Positions 25,610-34,817 of a stretch of 64,000 bases of DNA are shown here, piece after piece. The stretch lies in contig NZ_CP029343.1 in the NCBI RefSeq assembly GCF_003143515.1, positions 4,030,001-4,094,000 on the forward strand, given 5' to 3'. The DNA is from Massilia oculi (GTDB lineage: Bacteria; Pseudomonadota; Gammaproteobacteria; Burkholderiales; Burkholderiaceae_D). Position 1 is the stretch's first letter, and each line of letters starts with the position of its first letter. Made by a program: the position numbers and the translations under genes. The notes beneath the pieces were generated by a model that did not search any database, was not told where the DNA came from, and worked only from the letters and a program-made list of their open reading frames with translations.

Positions 25610-27359
25610 CGAGGCTGGCCTCCAGTTGTTGGTAACGCCACTGGCTGGCATACCAGCCATCCAGCGCGAGCAGTTGATCGTGGGTGCCCGCTTCGACCAC
25701 GCGGCCGGCCTTGAGCACGATAATGTGGTCGGCCGCGACCACCGCCGACAGTCTGTGGCTGGCGATGATGGCGGCGCGTCCGGGCTGCGCCTGGCGCAGC
25801 TCGGCCAGGTGTTCGAGGATGCGGGTCTCGGTGCCGGTGTCGACTGCCGACAGGGCGTCGTCCAGCAGCAGCAGGGAACTGGCGGCCAGCAGCGAGCGCG
25901 CGATCGCGACCCGCTGGCGCTGGCCGCCCGACAGCGTGATGCCTTTTTCGCCCACCGGGGTGTCGTAGCCGTGCGGGAAGCGCAGGATGTCGTCGTGGAT
26001 GTCGGCCATCTGCGCCGCCGCGATCACCTCGGCGCGCGAGGCGCCGGGACGGGCCAGCGCGATGTTCTCGGCGATCGAGGCCGAGAACAAAAAGGACTCT
26101 TGCGGCACCCAGCTGGTCGCGCTGCGCAGGGCCGACAGGCGATAGGCGTCGAGCGGCTGGCCGGCCCATTCGACGCGGCCGGCCTGCGGCGTGGCCTGGC
26201 GCAGCAGCACCCGCAGCAGGGTCGACTTGCCGGAACCGGTCGGGCCGACCAGGCCCAGGGTCTGGCCCGGCTCGAGCCGCAGCGACACACCGTCGAGCGC
26301 CGGCTGTTGCGGATTGCCTTGTCCGCCGTAGGCGAAGGTGACCTTGTCCAGCACCAGCGCGCCCTGGCCGACCTGTTCGATGACGCCGGTGTCCTCGACC
26401 GAGAGCGGGGCGTCGAGCAGCGGTTGCAGGCGCGCCAGGCCGGCGCGGCCGCGTTCGATCAGGGTCAGCACCCAGCCGGCCGCGAACATCGGCCAGATCA
26501 GCTGGCCCAGGTACATCGTGAAGCTGGTCAGGGCGCCCACCGTGAGTTCGTCCTGCCACACCAGGTAGCCGCCCAGGCCGAGCGTGAGGCCGGTGGCGGC
26601 AGTGAGCGTGAGGCCGACCGCCGGCTCGTAGGCGGCTTCCCATTTCTGCGCCGTCAGGCTGGCTTGCGCGGCCTTGCCGGCCAGCTCGCCGAACTGGCTG
26701 GCGCTGCGTCCTTCCAGGCCCAGGGCGCGCAGGGTGCGCACGCCGGACAGCGACTCTTGCACGTGGTCGTTGAGCTTTGAAAAGCACTTGAGCGCATCGC
26801 CTTCGGCCGTGTGGATATGGGTCGAGATGTACCAGAACGCGAGGCCCATCAGCGGGAACGGCAGCAGCGCGACCAGGGCCAGGCGCCAGTCGACGCCCAG
26901 CATCATGATCCCCAGCACCATCACCAGGGTCAGCGTGCCGTCGAAGGCGGCCAGCAAGGCTTCGCCGGCCGCCATCTCGATGGCGTCGATGTCGTTGGTG
27001 GCCAGCGCCATCAGGTCGCCGGTGCGCTGGCGCTGGTAGAAGGCCGGGCCCTGCGCCGCCAGGCGCGCGTACAAGCGGGTGCGCAGCTCGACGCCCAGGT
27101 TGTAGGCGGCCGAGTACAGCCGGATGCGCCAGCAGACCCGCAGCACGTAGATCGCCACGCCCAGCGCGGCCAGTTCGGCGATCCCGAGCAGCAGGTCGTG
27201 CTGCCCGAGACGGTTGGCGGCAAGGGCGTCGACCATGGCGCCGACCTTGCGTGGGATGAGGACGGTGCAGATCGCGACGCCGACCAGCATGGCGGCCGAC
27301 GAGGCATAGGATTGCCAATGCCGGCGCACGAAGCCGCCGATCAGCCTGGACAAACTCAT
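25599..27359 (-). CDS. mdlA: ABC exporter half-transporter, MdlA-like
   Basis: This 586-residue protein has the same layout as its partner. ATPase motifs are Walker A GPTGSGKST, Q-loop VPQESF, canonical signature LSGGQRQ, Walker B LLLLDDALSAVD and switch His in IASHRLS. The residue after Walker B is Asp instead of the catalytic Glu, marking a degenerate nucleotide site. With the partner's intact Glu this fits the asymmetric heterodimeric exporters (TM287/288- and MdlA/MdlB-like), in which only one site hydrolyses ATP efficiently. It starts at ATG 27359, 25 bp after the terminator that closes the phasin transcript. Confidence 0.8.
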   Translation of the reverse strand: MSLSRLIGGFVRRHWQSYASSAAMLVGVAICTVLIPRKVGAMVDALAANRLGQHDLLLGIAELAALGVAIYVLRVCWRIRLYSAAYNLGVELRTRLYARLAAQGPAFYQRQRTGDLMALATNDIDAIEMAAGEALLAAFDGTLTLVMVLGIMMLGVDWRLALVALLPFPLMGLAFWYISTHIHTAEGDALKCFSKLNDHVQESLSGVRTLRALGLEGRSASQFGELAGKAAQASLTAQKWEAAYEPAVGLTLTAATGLTLGLGGYLVWQDELTVGALTSFTMYLGQLIWPMFAAGWVLTLIERGRAGLARLQPLLDAPLSVEDTGVIEQVGQGALVLDKVTFAYGGQGNPQQPALDGVSLRLEPGQTLGLVGPTGSGKSTLLRVLLRQATPQAGRVEWAGQPLDAYRLSALRSATSWVPQESFLFSASIAENIALARPGASRAEVIAAAQMADIHDDILRFPHGYDTPVGEKGITLSGGQRQRVAIARSLLAASSLLLLDDALSAVDTGTETRILEHLAELRQAQPGRAAIIASHRLSAVVAADHIIVLKAGRVVEAGTHDQLLALDGWYASQWRYQQLEASLDAI

Positions 27360-27383
27360 TCGAAATCCTTGGAAATGCGCCCG

Positions 27384-27408
27384 AAAAAAAAGCGGGCCAG
27401 AGCCCGCT
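27384..27408 (-). terminator. Intrinsic terminator of the phasin gene
   Basis: On the minus strand a 7-bp stem (AGCGGGC/GCCCGCT, 27391-27408) with a 4-nt loop is followed by a run of eight T (A on the plus strand at 27384-27391). It lies 39 bp after the phasin stop and separates that gene from mdlA. Confidence 0.85.
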
Positions 27409-27446
27409 AGTGTAGTCGTTTTGCCTATCCGGCGCTGTTGATGTGC

Positions 27447-28190
27447 TTACTTTCGACGCTTTGGCGGGGTGTCGATGCGGGTGACGGTGGCCGAATCCTT
27501 GTCCTCGACCGGGGCCGCCATCGGATGCGGCGCGGTGGCCGCTTTCGGGGCGCCCTTGCCGGCGGCCCTGGCGATCGGCTTGGGCCTGGCGACCGGGGTT
27601 GGATCGTCGCCGATCGTCGCCTGGATCTCGTCCGCGCTCACGATCGCCGGTCCTTCCTGGACGACGACCGGCTCGGCCGGCGCTGGCGGTTGCGCCTGCA
27701 CGACCGGCGCCGCCGCAGCCTGGACCGCCTCGGTGACCTTGGCGCCGGTGTCGGCGGCAGCGTCGATCGTGGCCGTCGTCGCGGCAGCGGCGACGGTCGC
27801 GGCCTGCTCGATCGGTGCAGAAACAGGAGCGGCCAGCGTCAGCGGCGCGCCCGGCGCCTCGTGCGCGATCGTGCGCAAGGCGACCGGTTGGGCATTGGCG
27901 GTGATGTTGAACAGTTCGCGGCCGTAGTTGAATAGGCTGCGCACCTGTTCTTCGGCGTGGGTGCGCAGCACCAGCAGGTCGCGCGGCTGGGTCGCCTCGA
28001 TCAGCTGGCGCAGGGTGTGCGACGAGCGCTCGACCGAATCGCGCGAGGCCGACAGGTTGAGCGACATGATGCGGCTGGCATTGTCCAGCGTCTGCGTGGC
28101 GAAGGTATGAAAGAAGCGAAACTGCGCATCCCACTGGGCGCTCAGTTGCCTGGTAGATGCTGCGGACAATTGCTCGGGAAGTGAGGTCAT
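27447..28190 (-). CDS. Phasin family protein
   Basis: This 247-residue protein has an N-terminal helical phasin domain (about 1-110: LSAQWDAQFRFFHTFATQTL and MSLNLSASRDSVERSSHTL). A long Ala/Pro/Val-rich low-complexity tail ends in a basic cluster (PPKRRK). Phasins coat polyhydroxyalkanoate granules. The Ala/Pro/Lys tail is common in Burkholderiales phasins. It is monocistronic, closed by the terminator at 27384-27408, and divergent from cytosine deaminase across a 184-bp gap. Confidence 0.85.
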   Translation of the reverse strand: MTSLPEQLSAASTRQLSAQWDAQFRFFHTFATQTLDNASRIMSLNLSASRDSVERSSHTLRQLIEATQPRDLLVLRTHAEEQVRSLFNYGRELFNITANAQPVALRTIAHEAPGAPLTLAAPVSAPIEQAATVAAAATTATIDAAADTGAKVTEAVQAAAAPVVQAQPPAPAEPVVVQEGPAIVSADEIQATIGDDPTPVARPKPIARAAGKGAPKAATAPHPMAAPVEDKDSATVTRIDTPPKRRK

Positions 28191-28374
28191 TGGATTTCCT
28201 ATCGGTCAAGTATGGCGCGCTGCAATATCGGCCAGTGTACCCACGATTTGCGGGTGTTGCAACGCACAAAGATAGCTTATTTATCAAGGGTAATATTGCA
28301 TCGCAGCATTGTTTGATTTTTCTCAAAGACCATGTTCCTGAATTGCTACAATTTGCCGATCAACAGGAGATGAC

Positions 28375-29679
28375 ATGGACCTCGTGATTCGCAATGCGAC
28401 GCTGCCCGACGGCCGGCAAGGCATCGACATCGGCATCGCCAACGGGCGCATCGCCGTCCTCGCACCGCGGCTGCCCGCCCGGGGCGCACGCGAGATCGAC
28501 GCCGCCGGCGACCTGGTCAGCCCACCCTTTGTCGACGCCCATTTCCATATGGATGCGGTGCTCAGCTACGGCTTGCCGCGCGTGAACCGCAGCGGCACCT
28601 TGCTCGAAGGTATCGCGCTGTGGGGCGAGCTGAAGCCGGCGCTGACCCAGGACGCCCTGGTCGAGCGCGCGCTGCGCTATTGCGACTGGGCGGTGGCGCG
28701 CGGCCTGCTGGCGATCCGCAGCCACGTCGACGTCTGCGACGACCGCCTGCTGGCGGTGGAAGCCCTGCTGGAAGTCAAGCGCCGGGTGGCGCCGTATCTC
28801 GACCTGCAGCTGGTGGCATTTCCACAGGATGGCCTGCTGCGCAGCCCGACCGCCTTCGACAACCTGAAGCGCGCGATCAGCATGGGCGTGGACGTGGTCG
28901 GCGGCATACCCCATTTCGAGCGCACCATGGCGCAAGGGGCCGAGTCGGTGCGACTGCTGTGCGAGTTCGCGGCCGAACGCGGCCTGCGCGTGGACATGCA
29001 CTGCGACGAGAGCGACGACCCGCTGTCGCGCCATATCGAGACGCTGGCGCACGAGGCCCAGCGCCTCGGCCTGCAGGGCAGGGTGGCCGGCTCGCACCTG
29101 ACCTCGATGCACTCGATGGACAATTATTACGTGAGCAAGCTGCTGCCGCTGATCGCGGAAAGCGGGGTGGCGGCGATCGCGAACCCGCTGATCAACATCA
29201 CCCTGCAGGGCCGCCACGATACCTATCCCAAGCGGCGCGGCATGACCCGGGTACCCGAGCTGATGGCGGCCGGCGTCGATGTCGCCTTCGGCCATGACTG
29301 CGTGCTCGACCCCTGGTACGGCATGGGCTCGGGCGACATGCTCGAAGTGGCGCACATGGGCCTGCACGTGGCGCAGATGACCGGGCTGGAGGCGATGCAG
29401 GCCTGCTTCGAGGCGATCACCGCGACGCCCGCGCGCATCCTCGGCCTCGAAGGCTATGGCCTGGCGCCAGGCTGCCATGCCGACCTGGTGATCCTCGACG
29501 CAAGCTCGCCGGTCGAGGCGATCCGCCTGCGTGCGGCGCGCCGCGTCGTGCTGCGGCGCGGCCGGGTGGTGGCCGAGGCGCCGCCTGCCGCCAGCCGCCT
29601 CTATCTCGACGGGCGCCCCGATGGCGTCGACTTCCGGCTGCCTCAGGGCAACAATCTGGCAAACCAGGACGCTCCGTGA
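28375..29679 (+). CDS. codA: Cytosine deaminase (amidohydrolase)
   Basis: This 434-residue metal-dependent hydrolase of pyrimidine salvage converts cytosine to uracil and ammonia. The metal-binding HxH is at 56-58 (VDAHFHMD). Further family blocks are VDMHCDESDD, GSHLTSMHSM and GHDCVLDPWYGMGSGDM, the last being highly characteristic of CodA. Length matches the Escherichia coli enzyme. It starts at ATG 28375 behind ACAGGAG. No cytosine permease is adjacent, so uptake must be encoded elsewhere. Confidence 0.9.
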   Translation: MDLVIRNATLPDGRQGIDIGIANGRIAVLAPRLPARGAREIDAAGDLVSPPFVDAHFHMDAVLSYGLPRVNRSGTLLEGIALWGELKPALTQDALVERALRYCDWAVARGLLAIRSHVDVCDDRLLAVEALLEVKRRVAPYLDLQLVAFPQDGLLRSPTAFDNLKRAISMGVDVVGGIPHFERTMAQGAESVRLLCEFAAERGLRVDMHCDESDDPLSRHIETLAHEAQRLGLQGRVAGSHLTSMHSMDNYYVSKLLPLIAESGVAAIANPLINITLQGRHDTYPKRRGMTRVPELMAAGVDVAFGHDCVLDPWYGMGSGDMLEVAHMGLHVAQMTGLEAMQACFEAITATPARILGLEGYGLAPGCHADLVILDASSPVEAIRLRAARRVVLRRGRVVAEAPPAASRLYLDGRPDGVDFRLPQGNNLANQDAP

Positions 29680-29743
29680 TTATTTGTGAGTTTTCAGGCA
29701 AAATAACTGACCGCCGGGTTCTGGCATTTGCATACTGATTGTT

Positions 29744-30271
29744 GTGAGAGATATTGAAATCCGTCCCGCCGTTGAAGCCGACTTCGAGGCGATCTGGACC
29801 ATTTTTTGTGCCCACGTGGTGGCCGGTGAAACCTATGTCTTCACTACCGCGACGTCGCGCGAGGCCGGCCATCATTACTGGCTGGGCCAGGGCGTGCACA
29901 GCTTCGTCGCCGTGAGCCCGGCGGGGCGCGTGCTGGGCATGTACCGGCTGGTGCCGAACCAGGCCGGACGCGGCCACCACGTGGCCAACGCGTCCTATAT
30001 GGTCAGCCAGTCGGCGCAAGGCGCGGGCATCGGCCGCCTGATGGGCGAACACAGCCTGGTCGAAGCGCGCAGCCTGGGCTTCCTGGCGATGCAGTTCAAC
30101 CACGTGGTCAGCACCAATGCCGCCGCCATCGGGCTGTGGAAGAAACTGGGCTTTTCCATCGTCGGCACGCTGCCCAAGGCCTTCCGCCACAAGCGCCTGG
30201 GCTATGTCGACGCCTATGTGATGTACCAGCTGCTGCAAGACCCCGACCACTGGCCGACCGCGGACGAGTAG
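29744..30271 (+). CDS. GNAT-family N-acetyltransferase
   Basis: This 175-residue single-domain acetyltransferase begins with EIRPAVEADFEAIWTIF. The acetyl-CoA binding motif A is SQSAQGAGIGRLMGEHSL (QGAGIG loop), and motif B includes NAAAIGLWKKLGF. The start is GTG 29744; no in-frame ATG is near. The acceptor substrate is unknown. It is 64 bp downstream of codA and 36 bp upstream of a second acetyltransferase, so the three may share a transcript. Confidence 0.8.
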   Translation: MRDIEIRPAVEADFEAIWTIFCAHVVAGETYVFTTATSREAGHHYWLGQGVHSFVAVSPAGRVLGMYRLVPNQAGRGHHVANASYMVSQSAQGAGIGRLMGEHSLVEARSLGFLAMQFNHVVSTNAAAIGLWKKLGFSIVGTLPKAFRHKRLGYVDAYVMYQLLQDPDHWPTADE

Positions 30272-30307
30272 TGAAAACGACCGCATAAGCGCGATATGAT
30301 CCCGGCC

Positions 30308-30823
30308 ATGACCGAGATCCTCACCACCGACCGCCTGCGCCTGCGCCTCGTCACCGAGGACGACGCCCCGTTCTACCTGGCGCTGGCGAACGACCCCGCC
30401 TTCATCGAGCATATCGGCGACCGCAAGCTGCGCAGCGTCGACGCCGCGCGCAGCGGCCTGCGCGAGGGACCGATCGCCATGCAGGAGAAACACGGCCATT
30501 CGCTGTACCTGGTCGAGCGGCTGGCGGATGGCGCTCCGATCGGCTTGAGTGGCCTGGTCAAGCGAGATACCCTGGAGCACGTCGACATCGGCTATGCCTT
30601 CCTGCCCGACTACCGCGGATGCGGCTACGCCTTCGAGGCGGGGCAGGCGGTGGTGCGCCTTGCGGCGCGGATGGGCATCCGGCGCCTGGCGGCGATCGTC
30701 TCTCCCGGCAACGCGGCCTCGATCGCGCTCCTGCGGCGCCTGGGACTGCGCCTGGAACGCCGCGCCTGCCTGGCCCCAGGCCAGCCGGAGGTCGACGTCT
30801 ACCTGGCCGACCTCGAAGGTTGA
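30308..30823 (+). CDS. GNAT acetyltransferase, RimJ/RimL type
   Basis: This protein of about 171 residues opens with ILTTDRLRLRLVTEDDAPFY, typical of the RimJ/RimL-like GNAT subgroup. It contains VDIGYAFLPDYRGCGYAFEA, where the acetyl-CoA loop RGCGYA replaces the usual RGKGYA, and NAASIALLRRLGLRL. ATG 30308 is chosen; ATG 30296 would add MIPA. It is unrelated in detail to the preceding acetyltransferase, so this is not a tandem duplication. Confidence 0.8.
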   Translation: MTEILTTDRLRLRLVTEDDAPFYLALANDPAFIEHIGDRKLRSVDAARSGLREGPIAMQEKHGHSLYLVERLADGAPIGLSGLVKRDTLEHVDIGYAFLPDYRGCGYAFEAGQAVVRLAARMGIRRLAAIVSPGNAASIALLRRLGLRLERRACLAPGQPEVDVYLADLEG

Positions 30824-30898
30824 GTAGCGCACCTTGTGCGGGTATTGACGGTGGTACGATGGCGCCATCCCCAACGCCTGCTGACCGAAACGACACCG

Positions 30899-31885
30899 AT
30901 GCCACCCGACGAGCTGCCGCCAGACGCCCATTTCTACATTGTCTTGAATGCCGGTTCCGGGCATTCCGAGACCGAAGAGCGCATCTCGACGATCCGCGAG
31001 GTCATGGACAGGTCGGGCCGGGTCTGCCACCTGGAGGTGGTCGACAAGCCTGATCGGCTGGAAGACATCGCGCGCGAGATGGCCGGCAAGGCGGTCGCCA
31101 GCAATGGCGTGCTGGTCGCGGCCGGCGGCGACGGCACCATCAACACGGTCGCGCACCAGGCGGTGCTGGCCGGCTGCCTGTTCGGCGTACTGCCGCAGGG
31201 TACCTTCAATTACTTCGGCCGCACCCACGGCATCCCGGAAGACCTGGCCGAGGCGGTGTACGCGATGCTGCGTGCCGAGGTGAGGCCGGTACAGATCGGC
31301 ATGCTCAACAACAAGATCTTTTTGGTCAATGCCAGCGTGGGCCTGTATCCGGCGCTGCTCGAGGAGCGCGAGCACGACAAGCGCGAATATGGCCGCAGCC
31401 GCGTCGTGGCCTTCCTGTCGGCGATCAAGATGGCGCTGCGGCCCCACCGCCACCTGCGCATCACGCTCGAACTCGATGGCAAGGAAAAACGTCTGCGCAC
31501 CACGACCTTGTTCGTGGGTAACAATCGTCTGCAGATGGAGCAGGTCGGCATGGAAGACCTGACCGAGGCGGTGGAAGAGGGGCAGCTGGTGGCGCTGGCG
31601 CCCAAGCCGATGGGCAAGCTCGGGCTGCTGGGGCTGCTGATCCGCGGCGCTTTCGGCAAGCTCGGCGCGGGCGACGACGTGATCGCCTTCGCGTTCAAGA
31701 GCATGACGGTGCGCACGCCGTCGCTCTATGGACGCAAGCGTCTGAAGGTGGCGGCTGACGGCGAGGTGAGCAAGATGGCGACGCCCTTCGAATTCCGGGT
31801 GCTCGAAGGGCGGCTCAAGCTGCTGGTGTCCGGGAAGGGGCGCGGCACACCGCGTCCCGTCAAGGGCACGCTCGAAACGGCCTGA
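30899..31885 (+). CDS. Diacylglycerol kinase-like lipid kinase
   Basis: This 328-residue soluble kinase has the catalytic-domain motifs YIVLNAGSGH at the N-terminus, VAAGGDGTINTVAHQ (nucleotide-binding GGDGT), GVLPQGTFNYF (family GTxNxF) and GNNRLQMEQVG. Members phosphorylate diacylglycerol, sphingosine or related lipids. ATG 30899 (MPPDELPPD) is preferred to an upstream frame extension. Its stop ends 1 bp from the convergent glycosidase stop, with no visible terminator. Confidence 0.8.
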   Translation: MPPDELPPDAHFYIVLNAGSGHSETEERISTIREVMDRSGRVCHLEVVDKPDRLEDIAREMAGKAVASNGVLVAAGGDGTINTVAHQAVLAGCLFGVLPQGTFNYFGRTHGIPEDLAEAVYAMLRAEVRPVQIGMLNNKIFLVNASVGLYPALLEEREHDKREYGRSRVVAFLSAIKMALRPHRHLRITLELDGKEKRLRTTTLFVGNNRLQMEQVGMEDLTEAVEEGQLVALAPKPMGKLGLLGLLIRGAFGKLGAGDDVIAFAFKSMTVRTPSLYGRKRLKVAADGEVSKMATPFEFRVLEGRLKLLVSGKGRGTPRPVKGTLETA

Positions 31886-31886
31886 C

Positions 31887-34817
31887 TTATTTCACCCGCA
31901 ACAACCGCACGCCATAAATGTCGAACCGGTTCGACGGCGCGGCGCCGCCGGCGCCGGTGAAGCTGCGGTTACTGTCGAGATAACTCATATTGTAGAAGTC
32001 CGTCATTTCGAGACGGTAGTTGCCCACCTCGTTGCCCACCTCGTTGCCCACCTCGTCGCCCACCTCGATGCGCGCCGCCAGCGGCGTCGAATACACGCTC
32101 GGCGTGTCCTTCTGCAGCAGCGGCGCATGCGGCAGCTGGATCACGCCCTGGGCCACGACACGGCCGCTGCCATCCTTCAACGCCAGCCATTTGACGCCGC
32201 CGCTGATGCCCAGGTTCACCTGGTTGGCGCCGTTGTGGTAGCGCACCTGGATCCGGTAATCGCCCGCCCGCTCGATGCGGATGCCATCGACGGCAAAGCG
32301 GTCGCCCGGCTTGCCCCAGTTCTTCAGGTGCGGCTGGGTGAAGCGCGCGTCGGGGGCCGTCGCCTTCAGGTTCGCGTGAACACGCGCATCGGTCACGGGA
32401 ATCTCGATGCCCACGTCGACGCAGCGCGGCTGGCTGTGGTGGCTGGCGTTGCCGCTATCGGTGTACAGCGCCTCGACCGCATAGCAGGAGGCGGCGCCGG
32501 CCTCGCGATCGACCCAGGCCCCGGCCGGCAGCTTGTCGGCCACCAGCTTGCCGTCGCGGTAGACGCGGTAGCTCACGTTGGCGGCATTGCCGTTGGCGCC
32601 GATCTGCAAGGTGACGGGGCCCGAGGCTGCGCGCGCCAGGCTGTCGATGGTCGGCTCGCGCGGGCCGAAGACGGCGCTCGCTTCCTCATAGGGATTGGCG
32701 TTGACGCGGCGGATGTCCTGCTGGCCGGCCACCAGCTTGCCGAGCGTGATCTCGATGCGGTTGCCGTCGGCCAGGTCGCTCAGGCGGATGGTGTCGCCGA
32801 CCCGCTTCCCGTTCAGGACGATGCGCTCGACGGCGTAATAGCCATCCTTCTCGCTCACGGCAGGCAGCTTCAGGCGGACGTCGATGCGCTTGCCGTGCAG
32901 GCGCAGGTCGTGCAGCGCGATCTCGTTCGTGGCGCCGAAGGTTTCGCGGCGCAGTGTCGACGTGATGAACGGACGCAGCGCGATGCCGTCGTCCAGCGTC
33001 TCCACGCCGAACACATTCCTGACCACCATGCCGAGATAGCCGCCCACCGACCATAGCTGGCGGCGCGAGTTGATCACCGGACCGCTCAAGCCCGGATTGT
33101 TCTCGTCGAGCAGCAGCGGCTGGCCGGACAGCCACTCGAGGTTCTCCATATTCGACAGGTTCACCGCCGCGCCGCGCATCAGTCCAGCGTAGGCCGCGTC
33201 GGCCACCGCCGTGTTCTTGCCCCGGCTTGCTGCGCGCAGGCCGTAGGCGGTCACGAACGGCCAGCTCGAACGGTTGTGATAGACCGGCGCCCCGATCTGC
33301 TGCGGCCAGATCATCGGCGCGCCCAGCGGGCCATGCGGATAACGCGCCAGGATCGAGCGCGCCTGGCTCTCGTCGGCCACGCCGCTGACGATGGCCAGCG
33401 CCTGGCCCAGCCAGTCGAACTTGTGCAGCGGCGCGTCGTCCAGGTGGCCGGCGGTGAGGCTGCTGTACATGCCTTCTTCCTTCAACCACAGGCGCGCGTT
33501 GATCGCCTGTTTCAGTTCCGCGGCCCAGCGCGCGTAGCGCCGAGCCTTGTCGTCATCGTTGTGCTCGCGCGCCAGCTTGGCCGCAAGATTCAGGGCCTGG
33601 TAGTAGACGACGTTGGTCGACAGCGCTTTCGAGCTGGCCATCGAGGCCAGGTCGCCCGGGATCCAGGCGGCATAGGTCTGGTCGCGCCAGTCGAGGAAGG
33701 ATTCCTCGCCCGTGTACAGGCCGGACACTGGATCGAAGGCCGCCACGCGGTCGATCTCGATCGTGTTCGACAGCGCCTTCAAGGCGCGCGCGGCGAACGG
33801 CGTGCGTTCGGAAGCGGGCAGGGTGCGCAGCGTTGCATCAAGCGCCAGGGCCCAGGTCAGTCGGTCGGTGCTGACCGGCCAGCTGCCGCCGCTGCCGGTG
33901 TCCTGCACGATCTGCAGGCCGTCCGGCGTGCCCGGGATCTGCGGGGCGGCGGTGATGCCAGGCCGCCAGCCCGAGAGCTTGAAATCCAGTGAATTGCGCA
34001 CCCGTTGCGGGTCGAGCAGGGCCAGGCCCAGGTCGGCCGCGTACGACAGGTCGCGGGTCCAGACATAGGCCCATTTCTCGCCGGTGGCGAAGCACGCGCA
34101 GTCGATCGCATTGCCGCCGTTGTAGTTGCCGTCGTTGATCTGGCTGACGGAGTTCTGGCGCATCTCGCGGCCCGCCATGGCGAACAGGGCATCGAAGGCC
34201 AGGTTGCCGCTGCGTACGCGCGGCAGGCCTTCTTCTTCGGCGTAGTCGACGTGCTGCGGACCGGGGTCGCGCAGCAGCATGGTGCTCGACTGGACGTAGT
34301 GGCGCAGCCGCGCGTTCGCATCCGGCGTCGAGTAGCGCACGGTTTCCACCTTGCCGTCCCAGGTCGGCCATTGCTGGGTTGCCTGGGCCGCGTGGCCGGC
34401 ATGCGGATCGGGGCCGGCGCCACGCTGGGTGTCGGCGATGCGCGTCACCTTGAGCACGGGCTTTGCAGGATCGCGCGCATCGATCGTGAAGCGGTAGGTG
34501 CCGGGCTGGCGCACGAACAGGAAGGTCTCGGGACCGGACTGCCGCTCCAGGCGGTAATCGGTTTCCGGTTTGACGCTCGTGCTCTTGTCCGGGTCGATCA
34601 CCCACTCGGCGCCCCAGTCGCTGGTCCCCAGCTTGAAGGCGTGGTTGCCGGGCATGACCTCGACGTCGGCCTGGTAGATGCCATCGCCCCTGGCCGCCAG
34701 CGGACTGGCGGTGCCCCAGCCATTGAAGGCGCCGCGCACGTACAGGCCGTCGACGTTCTGGGCGAGGACAGACCCGCAGGAGAGCAGGGCGGCCAGGGCG
34801 ATGGCATGGCGCTTCAT
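31887..34817 (-). CDS. Exported (alpha/alpha)6-type glycosidase with N-terminal FNGW domain
   Basis: This 976-residue protein has a signal peptide (ALAALLSCGSVLAQ). A CBM48/AMPK-like beta domain follows, with GAFNGWG at 29-35. A long helical catalytic region has WTRDLSYAADLGLALLD, GSGGSWPVSTDRLTWALALD, VYHNRSSWPFVTAYG and LWSVGGYLGM, as in six-hairpin glycosidases such as amylo-alpha-1,6-glucosidase or glucoamylase relatives. The C-terminal 250 residues look like further beta domains and contain a VGNE tandem repeat. The exact GH family and catalytic acids are not assigned here. Its ATG overlaps the upstream GH13 stop by 4 bp, so the two are co-translated and probably act in sequence on periplasmic malto-oligosaccharides. 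Confidence 0.7.
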   Translation of the reverse strand: MKRHAIALAALLSCGSVLAQNVDGLYVRGAFNGWGTASPLAARGDGIYQADVEVMPGNHAFKLGTSDWGAEWVIDPDKSTSVKPETDYRLERQSGPETFLFVRQPGTYRFTIDARDPAKPVLKVTRIADTQRGAGPDPHAGHAAQATQQWPTWDGKVETVRYSTPDANARLRHYVQSSTMLLRDPGPQHVDYAEEEGLPRVRSGNLAFDALFAMAGREMRQNSVSQINDGNYNGGNAIDCACFATGEKWAYVWTRDLSYAADLGLALLDPQRVRNSLDFKLSGWRPGITAAPQIPGTPDGLQIVQDTGSGGSWPVSTDRLTWALALDATLRTLPASERTPFAARALKALSNTIEIDRVAAFDPVSGLYTGEESFLDWRDQTYAAWIPGDLASMASSKALSTNVVYYQALNLAAKLAREHNDDDKARRYARWAAELKQAINARLWLKEEGMYSSLTAGHLDDAPLHKFDWLGQALAIVSGVADESQARSILARYPHGPLGAPMIWPQQIGAPVYHNRSSWPFVTAYGLRAASRGKNTAVADAAYAGLMRGAAVNLSNMENLEWLSGQPLLLDENNPGLSGPVINSRRQLWSVGGYLGMVVRNVFGVETLDDGIALRPFITSTLRRETFGATNEIALHDLRLHGKRIDVRLKLPAVSEKDGYYAVERIVLNGKRVGDTIRLSDLADGNRIEITLGKLVAGQQDIRRVNANPYEEASAVFGPREPTIDSLARAASGPVTLQIGANGNAANVSYRVYRDGKLVADKLPAGAWVDREAGAASCYAVEALYTDSGNASHHSQPRCVDVGIEIPVTDARVHANLKATAPDARFTQPHLKNWGKPGDRFAVDGIRIERAGDYRIQVRYHNGANQVNLGISGGVKWLALKDGSGRVVAQGVIQLPHAPLLQKDTPSVYSTPLAARIEVGDEVGNEVGNEVGNYRLEMTDFYNMSYLDSNRSFTGAGGAAPSNRFDIYGVRLLRVK
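32019..32066 (-). repeat. Four tandem 12-bp repeats in the glycosidase gene
   Basis: GTTGCCCACCTC occurs three times in tandem, then once with a single change (GTCGCCCACCTC). On the coding strand this gives repeated Glu-Val-Gly-Asn (first copy Asp) near the C-terminus. The period is a multiple of three, so copy-number change keeps the frame. Confidence 0.9.

Noticed and set aside
25474..28326. A 950-codon frame spanning mdlA and the phasin gene
   Set aside because: It crosses a strong terminator and two well-supported genes in another frame.
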